From positions 368,133 to 432,132 of the forward strand of contig NZ_JAHKRM010000008.1 in the NCBI RefSeq assembly GCF_019396345.1: a stretch of 64,000 bases of DNA, written 5' to 3'. The notes below the pieces were generated by a model. It did not search any database. It had not been told where the DNA came from and saw only the letters and a program-made list of their open reading frames with translations. Numbering within the stretch: position 1 is the stretch's first letter; each line of letters opens with the position of its first letter. Origin of the DNA: Nonomuraea guangzhouensis (GTDB lineage Bacteria > Actinomycetota > Actinomycetes > Streptosporangiales > Streptosporangiaceae). Both the position numbers and the translations under genes were made by a program. Shown one piece after another: positions 59,424 to 64,000 of the stretch.

Positions 59424-60350
59424 TCAGAGGCGGTCTGCGCCAGCTTGGAGGTATCGGCGCACTATCTCCACACTCTTCCACCCGGTGATCCGCATCAGAT
59501 CGAGCGGATCGCCGCCTTTGTCCAGATAGTCGTCGGCCATCGTCTGCCGGAACCGGTGCGGATGCAGCCGCCCCGAGATCCCCGCCTGCCGCCCCCGCCG
59601 TTCCAGCATCTGCTGGATCCCCGTGGCGGTCAGCCGCCGCTCCCCACCTTCGGCCGTGATGCCGCGTACCGGAAGCCAGAGCCAGGGCGACGCCGCGTGC
59701 GGATGCCGCGCGCGGGCCCGCAGATACCGATCGATCGCCGCGGCGGCCTTCGGCCCGATCGGCACCAGATGCGCGTCCTCCCCCTTACGGACGATCCGCA
59801 GCAGCCGCCGATCCAACCACACGTCGCCGCTCTCGTCGCTGACACCGTGCCGAAGCCCAGCCAGCCAGGACAGCCGCATCCCGTTGTCCATGAGCACCCG
59901 CACGATCGCGGTATCCCGACGATCCACCCAAGACCCCCCGGAACACACCTCCAGCAACGCCTCAAGCTCCCGATCAGCCAGCAACTCGGCCGTACGACTG
60001 GCCACCTTGGGCGGATCGATCCCGGCCATGGGCGTCCCCGCGGTCCGCTCCTCCTCCGCGATCAGCCAGTTGAAGAACACCCGCAGGTTCCGGAAATGCT
60101 TGTGCGCGTTCCCCGGACTGGTCGTGGCCGTACTGGCATCGAGGAACGCCCGCACGTTCGCGGCCTCGACCGCCTCCACCTCCACGGGCAACCCGCGCTC
60201 GGAGAGAAACCGGGCCAGGACGCGTACGCTGTCGAGGTAACTGCGGATCGTTCCGGGTGACTTGTCGGCCGCCTGAAGGGACAATTCCCAGGAGGGGACC
60301 ATGTCGAGCAGGGGAGGCGAAGGGGGCAGCTGTCTTCGGGATCGCGCCAT
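59424..60350 (-). CDS. Tyrosine recombinase/integrase
   Basis: 308 residues from ATG 60350, with GGAGAGG directly upstream. N-terminal SAM-like domain (LQAADKSPGTIRSYLDSVRVLARFL). Catalytic residues: Arg in DNGMRLSWLAGLR (near 158), Lys in VRKGEDAHLVPI, HxxR in HPHRFRQTMADDYL, Trp in ITGWKSVEIV, Tyr in RRYLQAG. It is full length with all residues present, though the second His of the HRFRHT-type motif is Gln. No excisionase or phage genes adjoin. It lies 94 bp upstream of tRNA-Arg, so it may be the remnant of an element that used this tRNA, or a XerCD-type orphan. Confidence 0.9.
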   Translation of the reverse strand: MARSRRQLPPSPPLLDMVPSWELSLQAADKSPGTIRSYLDSVRVLARFLSERGLPVEVEAVEAANVRAFLDASTATTSPGNAHKHFRNLRVFFNWLIAEEERTAGTPMAGIDPPKVASRTAELLADRELEALLEVCSGGSWVDRRDTAIVRVLMDNGMRLSWLAGLRHGVSDESGDVWLDRRLLRIVRKGEDAHLVPIGPKAAAAIDRYLRARARHPHAASPWLWLPVRGITAEGGERRLTATGIQQMLERRGRQAGISGRLHPHRFRQTMADDYLDKGGDPLDLMRITGWKSVEIVRRYLQAGADRL

Positions 60351-60443
60351 GGGCCTCTCCAAATCCGATACTGTTCGATCGGTGTATGATTATGCTACCG
60401 TCTCACCTGGTCAGCCGACGTGCTGGTCAGACGCCGAATTCGA

Positions 60444-60517
60444 GCGCCCTTAGCTCAGCTGGATAGAGCACCGGACTTCTAATCCGACGGTCGCAGGTTC
60501 GAATCCTGCAGGGCGCG
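60444..60517 (+). tRNA. tRNA-Arg (anticodon TCT)
   Basis: 74 nt folding as a cloverleaf. Acceptor arms GCGCCCT and AGGGCGC with discriminator G; D arm GCTC...GAGC; anticodon arm CCGGACTTCTAATCCGA with anticodon TCT; T arm CGCAGGTTCGAATCCTGCA (GGTTCGAATCC present). CCA is not encoded. It reads AGA codons, rare in this genome, and is a frequent attB for actinomycete integrative elements. Confidence 0.96.
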
Positions 60518-60655
60518 CTTTGATCATGTCCTGACCTGTGTTTATGCGGGATCGGATGCGTTCTAGAATTTTCGTCTAGCGCTTGCGTGCTCGCCCGCAC
60601 CAACCCCGCACATCCCATGATCCATTCGCCGTCTCCAGTCTTGTGGGAAGAGCAG

Positions 60656-60696
60656 CGGCCCCGCCTCGCCGCGAAGAGGCGGCGATCGCGGGGCCG
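60656..60696. terminator. Hairpin after the integrase pseudogene
   Basis: Arms CGGCCCCGC (60656-60664) and GCGGGGCCG (60688-60696), with an inner GCCTC/GAGGC stem, 17 bp past the stop of the minus-strand integrase remnant. Confidence 0.65.
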
Positions 60697-60713
60697 GATG
60701 CCTAATCCGACTG

Positions 60714-62277
60714 TCAGCCTCGTATCGAGATGAGTTTCCCGGGCTCGGCCTGGTCTTCCTTGCCGAACAGCAGGGCTGCGGTCTTCTCGGCTGCCGCCGT
60801 GGCCACCTGCGGATAGACGGACGTGTAGGTGTCGGCGGTGAAGGCGCTGGAGGTGTGTCCCAGTGTTTCCTGCACGCCCTTCATCTCCACCCCGGCCGCC
60901 AGCATCAACGAGGCCGCGCCATGGCGGAGATCGTGGAGCCGGATGGGTGGCAGGCTGGCCAGGTAGGCCAGCCAGAGGAACTGATCGGAGGCGTGCTGGG
61001 GATGCAGGCGGCTGCCGTCGGGCTGGGTGAAGATGAAACCGCTGTCGGTCCAGGCTTCACCCATGGCCAAACGTTCCTGTAGCTGCTGCTGCCGGTGGGC
61101 GCGCAGGATCTGGGCGGTATCGGTGTCCAAGGCGATGGTGCGTACGGAGGCGTCGGTCTTCGGAGTGCCCTCGTGGACCTGCCAGGCCAGCTGCACGAGC
61201 TGCCAATTCACCGTCAGGGTATGGCCGTTCAAGTCGACCTCCTTCCAGCGCAACCCGCTCTTCGCCCCGGCGCAGGCCGCGCAACGCGATAAGCCGGTAC
61301 AGCGCGTACAGGCGGTGACGCTGCGCCTCTTCGAGGAACAGGCGGGTGTGCGCTGGGGTCCACACCATGACCGAGGAGGGGCGCGGCACGCCGGTGTAGG
61401 CGTCGATCGGATCGACCCGCTGCCCACCCCGGCGCTGCTTTTCCGCCTGCCGGTAGGCGCGGAAGTCCTCTTGCCACGCGCAGACCCGGTCATCGATCCA
61501 CAGCAGCGGCTTGGGCCGGACATGGGCGGCCATCTCCAGCACCGCGGCCGGGTTGAAGTCGATCAGACGGTCTTGCCGCATGGCCATGTTGAGCGCGTGG
61601 CGGAGGGTCGCGCGGATGCGGTGCATGGTGGCGATGCTGATCGGCCGCCGTTACTTGACGGTCGCCCGAACCTGCGGGTCGGTGTCGGCGCGGCGCTCGG
61701 CAATGGTGTCGTTGAACTCCTCGATCTGCTCAAACATCAACGCGATGTCGCTAACCTTGAGCTGATCCAACCTGAGCCGCCCCAGGTATGGAGTGAGGTA
61801 GAGGCGAATGTGGCCCTCGTAGGAACGGCGGGTGGTCTCCTCGATCTTCCGCTTGCGGTTGAGGAATTCCGCCAGCCACTGCTCGACGGTGATCTCCTCG
61901 GTCAGATGCTGCCCAGACTTGATCTTCCGACGGACCGTCTCCGCATTCGGGAGGGTCTCGGTTTCGGCCAGCGTGCGGTTGATCAGGTCGGCGATCTGGG
62001 TACGGGTCGCGGGCTCGCGCGGGTCTGCCAAGGCGAGCAGGTCGCGCACGTGGCCGAGTTCGTCCTTGGCTGCGTCCTGGGTGGCGAAGCCGCCGCGGCG
62101 CAGCGGCCCCCGCCTCTTACCGTCGGGGCCGGACGGAAGTTCGATCTGGTAGTTCCAGATGCCGTGCCGGTAGCTCCACCCGCCGTCGGCGCGGCGGAGC
62201 TTGGGGCACTTCTGCCCGAGCGCTTTGCCGTCGCTGTCGCGGCAGGAACAGCGTTTGAACGTGAGTCCTTCGGCCAT
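60714..62277 (-). pseudogene. Broken phage-type integrase next to tRNA-Arg
   Basis: From ATG 62277 (MAEGLTFKRCSCRDSDGKALGQKCPKLRRADGGWSYRHG) it reads as a pSAM2/actinophage-type tyrosine integrase, with an N-terminal zinc-like Cys segment, AP2-like DNA-binding part and SAM-like domain (TVEQWLAEFLNRKRKIEETTRRSYEGHIRLYLTPYLG). A TAA at 61651-61653 interrupts it. The same frame resumes (MHRIRATLRHALNMAMRQDRLIDFNPA) until an extra base near 61252 shifts it into SGLRWKEVDLNGHTLTVNW...LHDLRHGAASLMLAAGVEMKGVQETLGHTSSAFTADTYTSVYP, which contains the catalytic HxxR, His and Tyr. One nonsense and one frameshift mutation inactivate it. Its 3' end faces the tRNA, as in integrated elements. Confidence 0.88.
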
Positions 62278-62441
62278 CGTGGTGCCTGTCCTCTTCTCTT
62301 CGGTGCTGTTGGGGGCGCTGGTGTGGTGGGGAGCGGAGTGGCGCTTGGCGCAGGGGGTGCTGCGCGCCCAGTCCCGAAGCAGCCGGAGCAGGGCTGGCCC
62401 TGATCGAAGGGCGTGCCTTTACTAGGTCCTGTTTCGAGCGC

Positions 62442-62888
62442 TCATCCCGCGATATCCCGTTCAGCCATGGCCCCGGTGATCGCTGGATACGGGTGCACGC
62501 CGGTCCTGTCGCCCGTGCCGCCGTCTGTACGGCGTGGAGCGCCGGGGTCGTCGTGTTCCCGGCCGGCGTGGCCGATGCGGTGGCATGCTCGGGCGAGCAC
62601 GCCGGTGGTCGTCACCCGCCGCATCGATGGCCGTGCCGGACAGGGCATATCGACGCCCACCTGGATGGCGACGGTCAAGCCGAATCCGACGGTCAACGCC
62701 GGGTCGGGGCGCCGGCGGTCTCCGCACGGCGTCGCCGCCATCTCACCGTGTTTTGCTTCTCGGAGGCGCCAAAGAGTAAGGGCTGCACTGGCATGCAGCT
62801 GCGCACCCACCCGTGCATTTGAGATGAGACAGGCGTTTCCAGCACGTCGGCCCGGAATGACCGCGCGGTCGCTGCTGACGGGTCTCAT
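62442..62888 (-). CDS. Hypothetical protein of the integrative-element remnant
   Basis: 148 residues if started at 62888 (51 bases less from 62837). Codon use is plausible (many C/G third positions in the second half, GTC GCC ATC CAG GTG GGC GTC GAT). No family is recognised; it is Arg/Pro/Gly-rich and could be a decayed fragment. It is upstream of, and on the same strand as, the dead integrase, the usual place for an excisionase or replication gene, but no helix-turn-helix is evident. Confidence 0.25.
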   Translation of the reverse strand: MRPVSSDRAVIPGRRAGNACLISNARVGAQLHASAALTLWRLREAKHGEMAATPCGDRRRPDPALTVGFGLTVAIQVGVDMPCPARPSMRRVTTTGVLARACHRIGHAGREHDDPGAPRRTDGGTGDRTGVHPYPAITGAMAERDIAG

Positions 62889-62936
62889 CGGTCGGCGGTT
62901 GGGCGTCGTCGGTCGTGCTAAACGGTATGGTCCGTG

Positions 62937-64000
62937 GTGTCCGTGGCCATGTAAAAGTCCCCACAGGTGGCCAGTTCGAGGTCACCACTGATGGCCGGTT
63001 TAGGTCCCCGCTTCTTCTTCGTGCTGTTCGCGTGTCGTGAGGAGGGGTGTGCCCTGAGCGGTGATCGTGACGGTGTCAGCCAGTCACGAGATCACCGCTC
63101 AGGGGGTCTGCCCGGCCATGAAGTCTTCGGGGGAAGTCATGGACATCATCGCCGCCTACCGTGAGGTAGGCACCTATCGCGGGGCCGCCGAGATGTGCGG
63201 CACCACGCACAAGACCGTCAGACGCATCATCGAGCGGGCGTTGGCCGGGGGCAAGCCGCCGGGCCGCAGACGGCGCGAGCACAACTTCGATGCGGTCGCC
63301 GATCTGGTGGCCGAGAAGGTCCAGAGCACGGCCGGGAAGATGTCGGCCAAACGGCTGCTGCCGCTGGCCCAGGCCGCCGGGTATGCGGGATCGGCGCGCA
63401 ACTTCCGGCGTCTGGTGGCCGAGGCGAAGAAGACGTGGCGGCGCGGCCATCATCGCGGGCGGCGGCCGGCGGTCTGGACGCCGGGCGAGATGCTGGTCAT
63501 CGACTGGGGCGATGCGGGCGGCGGGTTGCACGTGTTCTGCGCGGTGCTGGCCTGGTCGCGCTTTCGTTTCGTGCGCTTCGCCGACAACGAGCGGGCCGCC
63601 ACCACGCTGGCGTTGCTGGCCGAGTGCTTCGAGGAACTCGGCGGGGTGCCCAAGGTGGTGCTGGCGGATCGGATGGGCTGTCTGAAGGGCGGCGTGGTGG
63701 CCAACAAGGTCATCCCCACTGGTGACTACGTGCGCTTCGCCACCCATTACGGCTTCCGGCCCGATTGGTGCGAGGCGGCCGACCCGGAATCGAAGGGCAT
63801 CGTGGAGCACCTGGTCGGCTATGCCAAACGTGATCTGGTCGTGCCGCAGGCGCCCTTCGACGACCTGACCGTGGCCAACGTGACCGCCCGCCAGTGGTGC
63901 GCCGAGGTCAACACGGTGACGCACTCGGAGATCTGCGCCATCCCCGCCGAGCGGCTGGCCGGCGAGCGGGAACTGCTGACCGCACTGCCGTCGCTGCGGC
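62937..64000 (+). mobile_element. Left part of a second IS21-type element (continues outside)
   Basis: The region starting near TGTCCGTGGCCATGTAAAAGTCCCCAC resembles IS21-type left ends of actinomycetes, with a second GGTGGCCAGTTCGAGG-like box at 62967-62982. An istA gene follows. The right end and istB are beyond the window. It is different in sequence from the element at 9804-12634. The exact left boundary is uncertain. Confidence 0.6.
63073..64000 (+). CDS. istA: IstA-like transposase (3' end outside window)
   Basis: At least 309 codons are open from a GTG at 63073; an internal ATG at 63118 (MKSSGEVMDIIAAYREVGTYRGAAEMCG) is an alternative start. Helix-turn-helix TYRGAAEMCGTTHKTVRRII, then the rve/DDE core MLVIDWGDAGGGLHVFCAVLAWSRFRFVRF, a second Asp in KVVLADRMGCLKGGVV, and Glu in DPESKGIVEHLVGYAKRD. 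The frame is intact to base 64000. Member of the IS21 family with a partner istB expected downstream. Confidence 0.88.
   Translation, partial: MSASHEITAQGVCPAMKSSGEVMDIIAAYREVGTYRGAAEMCGTTHKTVRRIIERALAGGKPPGRRRREHNFDAVADLVAEKVQSTAGKMSAKRLLPLAQAAGYAGSARNFRRLVAEAKKTWRRGHHRGRRPAVWTPGEMLVIDWGDAGGGLHVFCAVLAWSRFRFVRFADNERAATTLALLAECFEELGGVPKVVLADRMGCLKGGVVANKVIPTGDYVRFATHYGFRPDWCEAADPESKGIVEHLVGYAKRDLVVPQAPFDDLTVANVTARQWCAEVNTVTHSEICAIPAERLAGERELLTALPSLR

Noticed and set aside
61027..62403. Plus-strand 458-codon frame opposite the integrase remnant
   Set aside because: Composition is that of an antisense shadow; the minus strand shows clear integrase motifs although broken.

Overview
The window is about 70% GC throughout. 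It carries SARP and LAL regulators, a conservon-type kinase, GTG and TTG starts, many 1-8 bp stop/start overlaps and several apparently leaderless genes. This points to a filamentous actinomycete; a Streptosporangiaceae/Nonomuraea-like genome is my best guess, from overall gene content and not from any marker.

Layout. 1-6.1 kb: a truncated AfsR-type regulator, an envelope-type membrane protein, and a PIG-L deacetylase divergent from a GT4 glycosyltransferase, the two sharing a palindromic promoter; then a DUF2079 membrane protein. 6.1-13.5 kb is a transposon graveyard: a dead IS701-type gene, an AT-richer patch with one small secreted protein, a dead IS5-type gene, and a decayed group II intron split by an IS21-family element that has an intact istB and a broken istA. 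13.6-20.3 kb holds housekeeping and stress genes (lipoprotein, DUF1707, MEDS-kinase, aldo/keto reductase, USP, APC permease). 20.36-22.30 kb is an apparently intact IS200/IS605 element (TnpA + TnpB). It abuts the promoter of a methionyl-tRNA synthetase gene whose leader appears to encode a Met-Met attenuator peptide.

24-28.6 kb: a phosphotriesterase-family hydrolase, a STAS-sigma pair, a tiny membrane peptide, and an ECF sigma gene with a translationally coupled membrane partner. 30.2-42.6 kb: tex with a long RGG tail, then a catabolic/uptake cluster (CodA-like amidohydrolase, RpiB-like isomerase, DUF917, HyuA-type hydantoinase and a complete five-gene family-5 ABC importer). 42.6-49 kb: a MarR/MFS pair, a reduced conservon (kinase + DUF742), and an orphan paralogue of the importer's binding protein.

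49.3-59.4 kb: a YiiX-like papain-fold protein, two MFS exporters, a LAL regulator, an Ada-AlkA fusion that seems to have lost its glycosylase active site, cobD, an APH-fold kinase and a ZIP transporter. 59.4-64 kb: an orphan tyrosine recombinase, tRNA-Arg(TCT), a dead phage-type integrase next to that tRNA, and the start of a second IS21-type element running off the window.

Most notable candidates: the MetRS leader-peptide attenuator, the DUF917/HyuA/importer cluster, the catalytically eroded Ada-AlkA protein, and the symmetric leaderless divergent promoter.
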